This document shows, piece by piece, positions 7,652-17,444 of a stretch of 64,000 nt of DNA. The DNA is from Mucilaginibacter sp. cycad4 (GTDB lineage: Bacteria; Bacteroidota; Bacteroidia; Sphingobacteriales; Sphingobacteriaceae): the NCBI RefSeq assembly GCF_034263275.1, contig NZ_CP139559.1, positions 3,224,001 to 3,288,000 of the forward strand, given 5' to 3'. The translations under genes were made by a program, and so were the position numbers. Within the stretch, counting starts at the first letter, position 1. Each line of letters begins with the position of its first letter. Under the pieces are notes generated by a model, which was not told where the DNA came from, did not search any database, and saw nothing but the letters and a program-made list of their open reading frames with translations.

Positions 7652-9181
7652 TTATTTTGCTATAGGAAATACAGGAAACAATAAATCAGAATTACTTACA
7701 AATGCCAGGTGCTTACTATCCGGTGCCCATGAAGGAGTGTTGATAGTACCCTGACCTCCGTATAAATAAGCCACCACTTTTGACGGGCCGCCGCCAACCG
7801 GCATCAGCCTTAAATATACATGTTTATAAAAAGGATGGTCGCCGGGGGATACTTCGCTTTTGAGGAAGGTGATGTATACTATCCATTTACCATCGGGCGA
7901 AATATGCGGGAACCAGTTATTGTAATCGTCATTGGTAAGCTGGGTTTGTTCGCTGCCGTCGGTTTTCATGCGCCAGATCTGCATCAGGCCGCTGCGTACC
8001 GAGTTAAAGTAAATGTATTTGCCATCGGGCGAATATTCAGGGCCATCATCTAAACCGGGCGTTGTAGTAAGCCTTTCTTCAGGCCCGCCGCCTGCCGGGA
8101 TCCGGTACACATCAAATTCCTTATTGCGCTCACCACAAAAAACAAGGTACTTATTATCGGGCGACCACCCATGCATATAACTTGCCCCATGGCCTGTTTG
8201 TGTAACCCGGGTAGCTTCGCCGCCAGCCGATGACACAGTGTAACCAATAGAAGGCCCGCCATCGCCGCTGCTGACAGCCAGCATTTTGCCATCAAACGAA
8301 AGCACATGATCATTATTGTTGTTTTTAGCGATGCCTGTATTCAATGCCTTTGGTGTATGCGATTTAAGATCGAATTTATAGAGTGAACCTTCGCTGTTAT
8401 AAATGAGTGACTTGCCATCGAGCGTCCAGTTTGGGGCCTGAAGTGACTTTGGCGACTGATAAACCACTGTTGCATTCTGACTTTCCAGGTCGAGCAGTTC
8501 AATAGCGCTGCCTAAATATTGCTTATACGGTACAAGAGTTGGCGGGGCCGGAGTAACGATACGTGTATTGTTGAATACTGCTTTTTCAGTAACATCTGCA
8601 TTGTGCGAGCAAATAAAGATGCCTACATATACATCATCGCCCAGGTCAAGACCGGTAACTTCCTCGCTCACAAACAAATCGCCTTTGCGGGCTACCGACA
8701 TGGTGTAGGTATTGCCTTTACGTTCCAGCTGGATCACATCGGCAGCGGTAATGGATGCTTTCTTTTCTTCAGTGATGCCGCTTACCGTTTTACGGTATTG
8801 CAGCGAGGTTAAGCCATCGCCATGAACAACAGCATTGATATGTTTTGAATTTGAATCGAGCGTAGTACGAACCATTAGCCCAACCTTGCGATGCTCTTCG
8901 ACACCTTTACCTATAAAAGCAGCGTTGGTGCGAAGAATGAAATCACCTTTCATTTTCTTCCACACAAAATGAAAATCATCGCGTGTAGCCCAGATATTTT
9001 GGCCCGAACCGGTTAGGGTATATTGCTGTAATTTGGCGTCGTATACGCCGCTTCCCTGATGCTTGACTGTACCCACATCGGTTTGCCCGTCAAAGATCCC
9101 GGGACCTTGCGCATTTGCTTTCGGAATTAACAAAACAAGGTAAGCCAGGCATAAAACAAAACTAAATATTTTACTGCGCAT
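7652..9181 (-). CDS. Secreted TolB-like beta-propeller protein with N-terminal lectin-like domain
   Basis: 509 aa with a Sec signal peptide (FSFVLCLAYLVLLIPKANAQ). Residues about 25-210 look like a jelly-roll domain of the DUF1349/concanavalin type (GDFILRTNAAFIG, VGLMVRTTLD). The rest is a PD40/TolB-type propeller with repeated SPDGKYIYF, SPDGKWIVY and SPDNKYLVF blades. Such proteins bind rather than hydrolyse; here it may bind the glycoside substrate or the surface polymer. It is the first gene of the minus-strand group that includes the isomerase and the dehydrogenases. No catalytic motif was recognised. Confidence 0.75.
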   Translation of the reverse strand: MRSKIFSFVLCLAYLVLLIPKANAQGPGIFDGQTDVGTVKHQGSGVYDAKLQQYTLTGSGQNIWATRDDFHFVWKKMKGDFILRTNAAFIGKGVEEHRKVGLMVRTTLDSNSKHINAVVHGDGLTSLQYRKTVSGITEEKKASITAADVIQLERKGNTYTMSVARKGDLFVSEEVTGLDLGDDVYVGIFICSHNADVTEKAVFNNTRIVTPAPPTLVPYKQYLGSAIELLDLESQNATVVYQSPKSLQAPNWTLDGKSLIYNSEGSLYKFDLKSHTPKALNTGIAKNNNNDHVLSFDGKMLAVSSGDGGPSIGYTVSSAGGEATRVTQTGHGASYMHGWSPDNKYLVFCGERNKEFDVYRIPAGGGPEERLTTTPGLDDGPEYSPDGKYIYFNSVRSGLMQIWRMKTDGSEQTQLTNDDYNNWFPHISPDGKWIVYITFLKSEVSPGDHPFYKHVYLRLMPVGGGPSKVVAYLYGGQGTINTPSWAPDSKHLAFVSNSDLLFPVFPIAK

Positions 9182-9420
9182 TGGTTTTTAGGCGTTTAGT
9201 GTGCACTATAATCGGTTCACTAAAGGTATATAATCAATTTGCAATTAAGATAGTACTATTTTAACATTTCTGCTGATTTTTTAAATATAGCCAGATTTTT
9301 ACAAAGTGTAATTTTAACACCCTGGGCTTTTAAAAGAACATTATAGCTTGTTGGGCTGATACTGGTGTTGTTAACATAAGTGTTCGGAAGAAATAAAAAA
9401 GCGCGGGGTTGCGCGATTCG

Positions 9421-9530
9421 CGCCCCTGGGAGGGTGCAGGGAGGGGTTTCATCGATAGGCTTATTCGCTTGAAATGGCGTATAGACCCCTCCCTGCCATC
9501 ACGTATTCCGACCGCTCCCCTCCCAAGGGC
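9421..9530. repeat. GC-rich palindromic element with GCAGGGAGGGGT arms
   Basis: GCAGGGAGGGGT at 9436-9447 is the exact inverse complement of ACCCCTCCCTGC at 9485-9496, with a 37-bp spacer. Further GGGAGGG and CCCTCCC runs extend the pairing outward. It abuts the long-arm element starting near 9518. There is no coding content. Confidence 0.65.
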
Positions 9531-9784
9531 TACTGTGTGTACACATCTTTTAAATTCTATCAATAATTGAAAAAATTGTCATTTCCGAACGAACCTGGTG
9601 GGAGAATTCGCGCGCAGGGGGGTGAGGAGAAATCTTCTACGCCCTGCTTTTATAACTATGATTGTAGAGCCTGATGTAGAAGATTTCTCTTTCGTCCCAC
9701 TCTTAGCCCGCCCCTGCTCAATCGAAATGACATCTTCTTTTATTTAAAAAATGTGTACACACAGTAGCTCCCTCGGGAGGGAAT
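9518..9784. repeat. MITE-like element with about 38-bp terminal inverted repeats
   Basis: The left end (about 9518-9555) and right end (about 9743-9784) are inverted copies of CCCTCCC, then GGG, then CTACTGTGTGTACACAT and TTTTAAAT, with only small differences. Nested inside is a second palindrome whose arms contain GAGAAATCTTCTAC (near 9627-9640) and its inverse (near 9675-9688). There is no transposase gene. Together with 9421-9530 it accounts for most of the 702-bp gap between the propeller and desaturase genes. Confidence 0.65.
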
Positions 9785-9827
9785 TAAAAAACTTTGCCGT
9801 TGTCACCAGCAACAGCAAAGCAAAAAC

Positions 9828-9862
9828 AAAAAAGCCACAACGGTTACCCACTGTGGCTTCTA
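9828..9862 (-). terminator. Rho-independent terminator of the desaturase gene
   Basis: On the minus strand the arms AGCCACA (9852-9858) and TGTGGCT (9833-9839) are followed by a long T-run. It lies 22 bp after the desaturase stop. Confidence 0.75.
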
Positions 9863-9883
9863 TGTATAATATTATAAAACAGG

Positions 9884-10942
9884 TTACTCCGCCGCCACCA
9901 GTATTTCTGCAACCGGCACAACTACAGGGACAGGCGTACAATATTCCTTCAAAAAATCAGCCTTCGAGTCGCGATATGAGCTTACAGCTCCCAGCATACT
10001 CATCATTTTAATATAGCACCAGGCCAGGTCAAACTGGTATGGTTTAAAGCCCGAACGGGCGCTTTTTGGGTACAAATGATGATTATTATGCCATTCGCCG
10101 GCAACGTAACCCGGCCATAACTGATTGATCGACATATCTTCGCGGTTATGGTCGATGCCATCGCGGCGCATATCTTTCCCTTTGCCATGACCTTCGTAAT
10201 TAAACGTGCGAACACCAACGGCCCAGATCCCCGCCGAACCAAATACCGCGCAGGCAAGGGCCGGTCCGCCTAACAGATAGAAAGCAGCAAACCAAAACCC
10301 CCAGTTAAGGATGATCCCAACTATGGTACGTGCTGGATTGGCAAGGGTGCCCCACTTTTGATATTGTTTGTAAGTATTGGTAGTTACCCCTGTATGTTTC
10401 ATGAGGTTAACACATTTTTTGTAAGAAGCCTCGTCCATATTGCGGGCTATAGGCTGATGGTTAACATCGGCTAAAAAGCAATACATGAAACCGCCCTGGG
10501 CATTATACGGGTCGCCGGGCTGATCAGATAAAGCATGGTGTACGTGGTGCGATACCGCATAGATCTCTTCGGGAATGATTTTAAGCGTAAGGTTTTGGGT
10601 AAAAAATCGCCAAAAGTTATTTTTAAAGCTATAAGCGCCATGTGTGCAATACCTGTGATGCCAAATGGTGCCGTGAGTACCCATAATGATCATGCTGTAA
10701 ACAAAGGCAACAATAAGGCCTGTAATGCTGAAATATTTAAAAATGAACAGACCTAAAAACGGCACCAAAGCCAGCACAAGCGACCAGCTTAAAAACGAAA
10801 GCCAGTTCTTTTTATCGCTAAATACGTTAAGCCGTTTAAAAAATTCTTTTACAATTTGTTTGTTTGTGGGTTTTGAGAGGTTGCCAAGTTCATCTGTCCA
10901 ACCATATGCAGGTGGTTCGAGCACAGTGTTTAAAAATGCCAT
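9884..10942 (-). CDS. Acyl-CoA desaturase / fatty acid desaturase, integral membrane
   Basis: 352 aa. The three histidine boxes of membrane di-iron desaturases are present: HRYCTH at residues 96-101, HHVHH at 132-136, and HNNHH in the second half (GEWHNNHHLYP). Hydrophobic segments at about 48-68 and 72-89, and again near 215-240, fit four membrane passes. The HxxxxH, HxxHH, HxxHH arrangement matches delta-9 stearoyl-CoA desaturase-type enzymes, which insert a cis double bond using O2 and an electron donor. The N-terminus (about 45 polar residues) is ordinary for Bacteroidota members. It is monocistronic, with its own terminator at 9828-9862. The exact regiospecificity is unknown. Confidence 0.92.
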   Translation of the reverse strand: MAFLNTVLEPPAYGWTDELGNLSKPTNKQIVKEFFKRLNVFSDKKNWLSFLSWSLVLALVPFLGLFIFKYFSITGLIVAFVYSMIIMGTHGTIWHHRYCTHGAYSFKNNFWRFFTQNLTLKIIPEEIYAVSHHVHHALSDQPGDPYNAQGGFMYCFLADVNHQPIARNMDEASYKKCVNLMKHTGVTTNTYKQYQKWGTLANPARTIVGIILNWGFWFAAFYLLGGPALACAVFGSAGIWAVGVRTFNYEGHGKGKDMRRDGIDHNREDMSINQLWPGYVAGEWHNNHHLYPKSARSGFKPYQFDLAWCYIKMMSMLGAVSSYRDSKADFLKEYCTPVPVVVPVAEILVAAE

Positions 10943-11200
10943 TAAGTTTTGGGGAGATTAGTTTAAAGAGTGGGAATATCTGTCTATTTTGTCACAATAT
11001 AGTAAAAAGTACTTATTGCTTATACGTAACAACGGGATAAATAGATTTAAATTACCCCACAAATGATTAAAACTTTTTCAAAATAATTAAATTTCTTTAT
11101 AGGAAATTATAAAAGGCAATATCCACTACATATTACTTAATAGTAATTATCAACCACAAAAAACAGTGAATTTTAAATAGGAATAGTTTTTGAGGGAGGG

Positions 11201-13105
11201 CTAATCGGTTACCAAAGGAAGACTAAAACTGAAGGTGCTGCCCCTGTTTACTTCAGAATTTACCCAAAGCCTGCCGTCATTAAACTCAATAAGCTCCTTG
11301 CACAAAAACAAACCAATGCCGGTCCCTTTCTCACCGGAGGTACCCGTTGCTGTATATTTTGTATTAAGGCTGAATAACCGCTCAAGTTTTTCTGCAGGAA
11401 TACCGTTACCTGTATCATTAACACTGATCACCGCCATGCCTCCATCAACGGTGCTTAGTAAACTAACAATACCATAATTACCTGTAAACTTAATAGCATT
11501 ACTAACCAGGTTACTTAAAACCACTTTTATATGCCTTTCATCGGCTTGCACGCACATCCCCGGCAAAGCCATGTTTTCAAACCTGATATTTTTCTGCTGA
11601 AAAAGGTAACTAAAGATCCTCCCGATTTCAATGCCAATTAAATGAATGTCGACCGCCGATGGCTCATGATTGATTCCTTTAATCTGGCTGCCTGCCCATT
11701 CAAGCAGGTTTGAAAGCGTTAATTCGGCACCCTGTACTACAGGTTCAATCTCCTTCATCAGGCCTTGCACTTCTGCATCAGTTAAAACACCTGTATTATA
11801 CAGGCGTAATATAGAATTCAGATTAGCAAGCGGTGTACGCAGATCATGCCCTATCACAGCCAGTAACTTATCTTTAAGGCTATTGATGCCCGCCAGGTTT
11901 ACCGACTGCTCTTCTATCAGTTCTTTCTGAATCAATAAGGCTTTATGCTGCTTACGCATCCGGTTATTTAAAACCCGTTTTTGTTTATAAAGGTAATAGG
12001 TAACCGACAAAGCCAATATTACAACCAGCAATGAAATAAGCAGTGTAATAATTATAGCCTTTTGCAAATGAATTTTTTCGCGGTATTGTCCGGCCTTTTG
12101 CTCAACAGCAGCAATAGCGTTAAGGCGGCTGTTAAGTTCAAAATAACTTTGTATCAGCTCGGTACTTTTACGTTTATTAGCAGCGCTAAGGCTATCAAGT
12201 ACCTGGGTGTATTTTTTTTGATAGGCTAACGACTGAACCATATCATGCTTTTGCTCAAAGCTGCGGGCCATGGTTTTATAAGCCGACGAGATGCCATCCA
12301 TAACCCCAATGCTATCGGATAAAGCCGCGCCTTTTTTTGCAAGGTCAATGGCCTTGTCAAACTGGTTTAACGAATTGTAAATGGCAGCACGTTCAATAAA
12401 TGAGATAGCCCGCAGGCGCCTATTATTAACAACATAACTCATTTGCAAGGCTGTGTCTGAATAAGTTATGGCCTCTTTATATTGCCCCTTTAATCGATAT
12501 GCGTTAGCCAGCCGGCTGTATAAAATACATATTGCAGGCTGATCATTTACGGTATGGCTAAGCTGCATGGCAAGTTTGGCAAGAGCAATGCCCCTATCAT
12601 ATTGTTTAAGCCTGGAGTAAACAAACGAACGTTCATTATAAACTTCGGCAAGCATTTTAGGATCATGGCCTGCAAAGCGGGCAGCTATGTCTAAATTTTT
12701 TAAGGCCTTACTATAGTTTTGCAAATCTGTATAAGCCCTGCCCATGGAGCTATAACAGTGGGCAAGTAATAAAGGCTTGTTTTTGGGCAGATAATTTAAA
12801 GCCGAATTAAAATAAAACAAACTGATAGGATAATATGACTGAGACCAGTACACATGCCCTAAATTTAAAAAGGCGCAGCCCGTACCTTCATTATATTTTA
12901 TTTTTTCTGAAAGCAGTAAGGCCTGTTCGGCCCGTATCCTTGCCTCGTAGGGGGCACCAACATAGGTTTCCTCAACAAGTTTGTTAAGGCTGTCGATAGT
13001 TTTGATTAATGCCGGCGTTTTTTTGGGCCCGGTTCCGCTTGTTTTTTGCGCATAAATAGCACTATGCATCAATAACAGCAATAATAAACCAAGGGGCCTT
13101 GTCAT
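11201..13105 (-). CDS. TPR-containing sensor histidine kinase
   Basis: 634 aa. A signal peptide (RPLGLLLLLLMHSAIYAQ) is followed by a periplasmic domain of TPR repeats to about residue 320 and a transmembrane helix at about 350-373. A short coiled coil leads to HisKA with phospho-acceptor His420 (GHDLRTPLANL). The HATPase domain has the N-box Asn536 (LSNLVSNAIKFTG), the G1 box VNDTGNGIP and the G2 box GEKGTGIGL, so this kinase is complete. It contrasts with the shortened TPR/DHp protein at 27495-28925. No response regulator is adjacent; the lone receiver at 22665 is a possible partner but lies about 9.5 kb away. It follows the thioesterase gene by 52 bp and may be cotranscribed with it. Confidence 0.9.
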   Translation of the reverse strand: MTRPLGLLLLLLMHSAIYAQKTSGTGPKKTPALIKTIDSLNKLVEETYVGAPYEARIRAEQALLLSEKIKYNEGTGCAFLNLGHVYWSQSYYPISLFYFNSALNYLPKNKPLLLAHCYSSMGRAYTDLQNYSKALKNLDIAARFAGHDPKMLAEVYNERSFVYSRLKQYDRGIALAKLAMQLSHTVNDQPAICILYSRLANAYRLKGQYKEAITYSDTALQMSYVVNNRRLRAISFIERAAIYNSLNQFDKAIDLAKKGAALSDSIGVMDGISSAYKTMARSFEQKHDMVQSLAYQKKYTQVLDSLSAANKRKSTELIQSYFELNSRLNAIAAVEQKAGQYREKIHLQKAIIITLLISLLVVILALSVTYYLYKQKRVLNNRMRKQHKALLIQKELIEEQSVNLAGINSLKDKLLAVIGHDLRTPLANLNSILRLYNTGVLTDAEVQGLMKEIEPVVQGAELTLSNLLEWAGSQIKGINHEPSAVDIHLIGIEIGRIFSYLFQQKNIRFENMALPGMCVQADERHIKVVLSNLVSNAIKFTGNYGIVSLLSTVDGGMAVISVNDTGNGIPAEKLERLFSLNTKYTATGTSGEKGTGIGLFLCKELIEFNDGRLWVNSEVNRGSTFSFSLPLVTD

Positions 13106-13157
13106 TCGCTAACAGTTTCAGACTGCAATCTAATCATAAACTTAATACAGGCAATAG

Positions 13158-13724
13158 CTATCCGGCAACAATGCAGCGCTCGCCCTGCAGCAGTTCAATA
13201 CAATTCTCGTAGTTATCGGGCATTTGAATCTGTTCAACCTCTTTCATATAACTCTGCTTAATCTCTTTACGGCGGCGGGCTTCAATAAAACGCCTTACCT
13301 GCTCCCGGTTTTCCAAAACCAGGCCGGGCACTTTGGCCGGCTTATTAAATTCATCTTTGGCTACCATCGTAAAATAGCTGGTATTAGTATGCTTTACCGA
13401 ATGGTTTTTGATGTTTTCAGATATCACCCGGATCCCTACCACCAGCGAGGTATTGCCTACATAGTTTACCGATGCCATGAGCGATACCAGTTCTCCTACT
13501 TCCACAGGCTGTAAAAAATCCACAGTGTCGATAGATGCTGTTACGCAATAGTTACCTGCGTGTTTGGCGGCGCATACATAAGCCACCTTGTCCATCAGCG
13601 AAAGCAAGATCCCTCCATGGATCTTTCCACCAAAATTGGAATACGAAGGGATCATCAGTTCAATAATAGTGGCCTGCGAAAATGCCACGCTTTTATAGCC
13701 GTCGATATCGGGTAAGGGGTTCAT
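13158..13724 (-). CDS. Acyl-CoA thioesterase, hotdog fold
   Basis: 188 aa. The hotdog pattern of YciA/ACOT-type acyl-CoA thioesterases is clear: NFGGKIHGGILLSLMDKVAY contains the helix-capping Gly-His-Gly and the usual Asp, followed by VDFLQPVEVGELVSL. Such enzymes hydrolyse acyl-CoA to free fatty acid and CoA in the cytoplasm. A C-terminal extension of about 50 residues with EARRRKEIKQSYMKEVEQ is probably helical. It is upstream of and codirectional with the histidine kinase gene. Specificity is unknown. Confidence 0.88.
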   Translation of the reverse strand: MNPLPDIDGYKSVAFSQATIIELMIPSYSNFGGKIHGGILLSLMDKVAYVCAAKHAGNYCVTASIDTVDFLQPVEVGELVSLMASVNYVGNTSLVVGIRVISENIKNHSVKHTNTSYFTMVAKDEFNKPAKVPGLVLENREQVRRFIEARRRKEIKQSYMKEVEQIQMPDNYENCIELLQGERCIVAG

Positions 13725-13851
13725 AATAATGGTAATATAGTATAAGGTTAAGCACTAAAATACAATTTATGCAACATTAGTATTACAGAGGGTTAAATAG
13801 TTAAACCTTCGTTAAACTTTAGTAGTCAATAACCTAAATTGACCCTAAACT

Positions 13852-16641
13852 ATGAAAAAACACTTACTGCTCGCGTTTATCGGTATTCTTTTTTTATCAA
13901 CGGCCTATGCCCAGCAAGCCCGCGAAGTGCATGGTACGGTGGTTGACAGCGTGGGCGCCGTACCCGGAATTACGGTAAAGCTGATATCAGATAAAGACAG
14001 CGCAGTAGTAGCAACCAGCACTGCGGGGGCATTCTATTTCCCCGCCGTCGTCTCCAAAAACTTCAAACTCAGCATAAGCGGTATCGGTTACCAGCCCTTT
14101 ACCCGCCGTTATGTAATGGATAACGACACCAAACCCATTAACCTCGATCCCATCAAAGTAAAGGTGCAAACCAATATGCTGAATACGGTAGTGATTTCGG
14201 CAGTGATCCCTATCACCATAAAGGAGGATACGGTGGAATATAAAGCCAGCGCCTATAAAGTACGTGAAGGGTCGCCGGTAGAAGACCTGCTCAAAAAACT
14301 GCCGGGCGTAAGCGTTGATAAAGACGGCAATGTAACCGCGCATGGCAAACAGGTTACCAAGGTGCGGGTTAACGGCAAGGATTATTTTACCGGCGATGTG
14401 CAAACCGCCACTCAGAACCTACCCGCCGACATCGTGGAAAACATACAGGTGATTGACGATTACGGCGACCAGGCCAACCTTACCGGCATTAAAACCGGCG
14501 ACCCGGACAAGATCCTGAACATCACCATACAAAAAGGAAAAAGCAAAGGCAATTTTGGCCAGGGCAGCGTTGGCGTTGGTAATGACGACCGGTACCAGGC
14601 CCGTCTTTCGGCCAATTCATTTTATGATGCACGGCAGCTGGCGGTTATCGGCACCTGGAATAATAATAACACCAATAGCTTCAACCTTGGCAGCAGCGGT
14701 GGCGGAGGAGGCAGGGCCGGGCGCGGAGGTGGCGGCGGCGGCAGCAGCGCCGGCGGGGTAAGTACAGCTAATGGCATCACCACCAACCGCTCCATAGGTA
14801 CCAATTACCGCGATGACTGGGGCAAAAAGGTAACCGTGTACGGCAGCTATAGTTTTGCCGATAAAGACAGGGATATCAACAGCACAACCCTGCAGCAAAA
14901 TCTTTATCAATCGGGCAATATCATCAATATGGATAATAGCACCAACCATAACCATGGTATTAACCACCGTTTTGATTTCAATATCGAGTACAAAATAGAT
15001 ACATCTAACTACATCAAAATAAACCCGGGCTTTTCATATGCAACTGCCGAAAATATGAGCACGGATACTTTCAGCAATATCCGTAATCAAAGTTTGGTTA
15101 CGGGCAACGAATTGGCCCTCACCAATAACTCGTCGCAAACAGGCAGCCTTAATGTGCTTTATAACCACAAGTTCCATAAAAAGGGGCGTAATTTTAGTAT
15201 CAATGCCAATGTAAGCTATTCTAAAAACGACCAGGCACTGAACGATAAATATACTACCCGGCAGGATACCGTAGTAACGCCATTGTTTCAGCAGATCAAC
15301 TCCGATAATCAATCGCAAAGGGTAAGCCTGCATTTTTCATATATCGAACCTATCGGCAAAACAACCTACCTGGAAAGTAATTACAGTTATAATTATTCAA
15401 ATACCGATAACAACCGCTACAATTACCGGGTAGATCCTGTAACAGGCAATCAAACCTATGTTGATTCATTGAGTACGTTGTATAACTACCAGTTCATCAC
15501 TAACCGTATTGGGTTAAACCTTCGCGGGATCCAACCTAAATATAATTATACGCTGGGACTGGCTGTTCAGCCTTCAAAACTCGATGGGGAATCGCACAAT
15601 TTTCATACCTCTACATCTACCTTTAATATTATCCCAACGGCAAGGTTTATCTATAACTTTTCAAAAAACCATTCCTTCTCTTTTAATTACAGCGGCTCCA
15701 ACGCCCAGCCCTCATTTAGCCAGCTGCAGCTTCAGCCCGATTATTCAAACCCGCAAAACAGGGTTTATGGAAACCCTGATCTAAAACCCGAGTTTACCAA
15801 CAGCTTTAATGTGCGTTATAACCAGTTTGACATTGCCAGCGGCAATTCACTGTTCACCAGTTTATCATTTGCCGAAACCCAGGATAAAATAGTTACCAAT
15901 TCGGCCCCTGTTACCGATAGCACCCAAAGCACAAAGGGCAACAACACCATACAGGCAACCCGCTATATTAACACCAATGGCTTTTATAATGTAAGCGGCA
16001 ACTATTCCTTTTCAAAACCTTTCGCCGAACGCAAGTACACCGTATCATTAAACGGCGGCGCAAGCTACAACAACAATATATCGTACATTGAAAATCAGCG
16101 CAATGAGGGTAAAAACTGGGTACTTAACCAGGGTGTTAAACTCAGGTTTGATCTTGACAGCATTATGGACAGCGAGATCAGCGCTAATTACAGCATTAAT
16201 ACTACCCGTTACAGCCTGCCATCGTCATTAAACACCGATGCCCAAACCTGGACATTAGGGCTCGACGGCCGTAATTATTTTTTTTACAGCTGGGTGCTTG
16301 GTTACAGTTTAACTCAAACCATCAATCACGGTTTCAGCAGTACCGTGAAAGCGAACCCTACCCTGCTGAGCAGCTATCTGGAATACCAGTTTTTAAACAA
16401 GCATATTGCCTCGCTCCGGTTCCAGGCTTTTGATATTTTTGACGAGAACAAAGGCATAACCCGTACCGCCGTAGGCAATCAGATTATTGATACGCGCACC
16501 AACCGGCTGGGCAGATATTTTATGCTCAGCTTTACCATCCGGCTTCAAAAATTTACCGGCAGTCGTCCGCAAGGCGGGCGTAACGGCGGCGGTCGTGGTT
16601 TTGGAGGCGGAGGAGGTGGCCGCCGCGGAGGCAGGGGATAA
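13852..16641 (+). CDS. Outer-membrane beta-barrel protein, TonB-receptor-like (OMP_b-brl_3 type)
   Basis: 929 aa. A signal peptide (LLLAFIGILFLSTAYAQQ) is followed by a carboxypeptidase-regulatory-like beta domain (REVHGTVVDSVGAVPGITVKL). Next comes a plug-like domain with LLKKLPGVSVDKDGNVTAHG, then a long barrel rich in alternating aromatic/polar residues and Asn. Two Gly-rich stretches stand out: GGGGGRAGRGGGGGG at about residue 283, and a C-terminal Gly/Arg tail (GGGRGFGGGGGGRRGGRG) after the last strand, which would lie beyond the barrel. Proteins of this family are outer-membrane receptors or transport-like barrels of unknown ligand. The gene at 16659 follows by 17 bp. Confidence 0.85.
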   Translation: MKKHLLLAFIGILFLSTAYAQQAREVHGTVVDSVGAVPGITVKLISDKDSAVVATSTAGAFYFPAVVSKNFKLSISGIGYQPFTRRYVMDNDTKPINLDPIKVKVQTNMLNTVVISAVIPITIKEDTVEYKASAYKVREGSPVEDLLKKLPGVSVDKDGNVTAHGKQVTKVRVNGKDYFTGDVQTATQNLPADIVENIQVIDDYGDQANLTGIKTGDPDKILNITIQKGKSKGNFGQGSVGVGNDDRYQARLSANSFYDARQLAVIGTWNNNNTNSFNLGSSGGGGGRAGRGGGGGGSSAGGVSTANGITTNRSIGTNYRDDWGKKVTVYGSYSFADKDRDINSTTLQQNLYQSGNIINMDNSTNHNHGINHRFDFNIEYKIDTSNYIKINPGFSYATAENMSTDTFSNIRNQSLVTGNELALTNNSSQTGSLNVLYNHKFHKKGRNFSINANVSYSKNDQALNDKYTTRQDTVVTPLFQQINSDNQSQRVSLHFSYIEPIGKTTYLESNYSYNYSNTDNNRYNYRVDPVTGNQTYVDSLSTLYNYQFITNRIGLNLRGIQPKYNYTLGLAVQPSKLDGESHNFHTSTSTFNIIPTARFIYNFSKNHSFSFNYSGSNAQPSFSQLQLQPDYSNPQNRVYGNPDLKPEFTNSFNVRYNQFDIASGNSLFTSLSFAETQDKIVTNSAPVTDSTQSTKGNNTIQATRYINTNGFYNVSGNYSFSKPFAERKYTVSLNGGASYNNNISYIENQRNEGKNWVLNQGVKLRFDLDSIMDSEISANYSINTTRYSLPSSLNTDAQTWTLGLDGRNYFFYSWVLGYSLTQTINHGFSSTVKANPTLLSSYLEYQFLNKHIASLRFQAFDIFDENKGITRTAVGNQIIDTRTNRLGRYFMLSFTIRLQKFTGSRPQGGRNGGGRGFGGGGGGRRGGRG

Positions 16642-16658
16642 TTTGTGTCCTGCTTTTT

Positions 16659-17429
16659 TTGAAAAACGTTAAGCGCTGTTATATATTTACAACAATCTAT
16701 ATTCCTGCATTGAGAAAACTTATTTTAACCTTTATATCGATATTATATATCGGCAGCGCGTTTGCACAAACTAAAGATGCCACCGCCGGAAAAGCCGGCC
16801 CTGAAACTGTTATCCAAAAACATCGTCTTACCGATTCGGTAGTTGAACGGTTCAGCGTACTTAAAAGTAATAAAGGCATCCGGCAGGGTTTATACCAGGC
16901 CCTTTATCAAAAAAACTATGCGCTGGCCAGCGGCTATTACGACAACAACAAAAGGGCGGGCGTGTGGCACTTTTTTGACAACCGCGGCCACCTGGTACAA
17001 AATTTTGACTACAGGACCAACCAAATCACTTATGAAGCCCCCGAAGACAGCACATCAAACCTGCAGTATTTTGTTGATGTAAAGCTTAATGACACAGCAA
17101 AAACAACTAAACCACTTAAAGTAGGCGGCAGATTTTTTGGGTATCTCCCCTATCTGAACCTCTTTAAGCTTCCGCCCGATTTAATGAACCTTAACCCTGA
17201 TGTATCATTTGGAGCGGTAGAACTGTTGATTAGTCCGTTGGGGAGACTTGCCTCATTTAAAGTGCATGTGTACAGCGGTTCGTACGAGAAAACATTCAAT
17301 ATGAGCATTGACGTACCTGACCCGGCCGATAAGATCTTTGTACCGGCTACCGTAAACGGCGAAGGTGTTAGCTGCCGTGTGCTTATCAAATGTGCTTTCA
17401 GGACCGATGGCGGGCTGGAGTTTTATTAG
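16659..17429 (+). CDS. Secreted hypothetical protein with MORN-like segment
   Basis: 256 aa from ATG, but the signal peptide looks cleaner from an in-frame TTG at 16710, giving (M)RKLILTFISILYIGSAFAQ; the ATG adds 17 residues. The middle (YYDNNKRAGVWHFFDNRGHLVQNFDY) resembles MORN/YwqK-type repeats. The C-terminus (FGAVELLISPLGRLASFKVH) resembles the TonB C-terminal-like fold seen in many Bacteroidota secreted proteins. It lies 17 bp after the barrel gene and is probably cotranscribed with it. Function is unknown. Confidence 0.6.
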   Translation: MKNVKRCYIFTTIYIPALRKLILTFISILYIGSAFAQTKDATAGKAGPETVIQKHRLTDSVVERFSVLKSNKGIRQGLYQALYQKNYALASGYYDNNKRAGVWHFFDNRGHLVQNFDYRTNQITYEAPEDSTSNLQYFVDVKLNDTAKTTKPLKVGGRFFGYLPYLNLFKLPPDLMNLNPDVSFGAVELLISPLGRLASFKVHVYSGSYEKTFNMSIDVPDPADKIFVPATVNGEGVSCRVLIKCAFRTDGGLEFY

Positions 17430-17444
17430 CAGCATACCGCCCTG

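Noticed and set aside
9330..9563. 77-aa minus-strand open frame
   Set aside because: It lies wholly in palindromic repeat DNA, with no homology and no start signals.
10943..11200. Gap between the kinase and desaturase genes
   Set aside because: It is AT-rich and probably holds the desaturase promoter, but no full -33/-7 match was found and no gene or strong repeat is visible.
14617..14967. 116-aa minus-strand frame in the barrel gene, rich in Ala and Pro
   Set aside because: It is the antisense of the Gly-rich stretch of the outer-membrane barrel protein.
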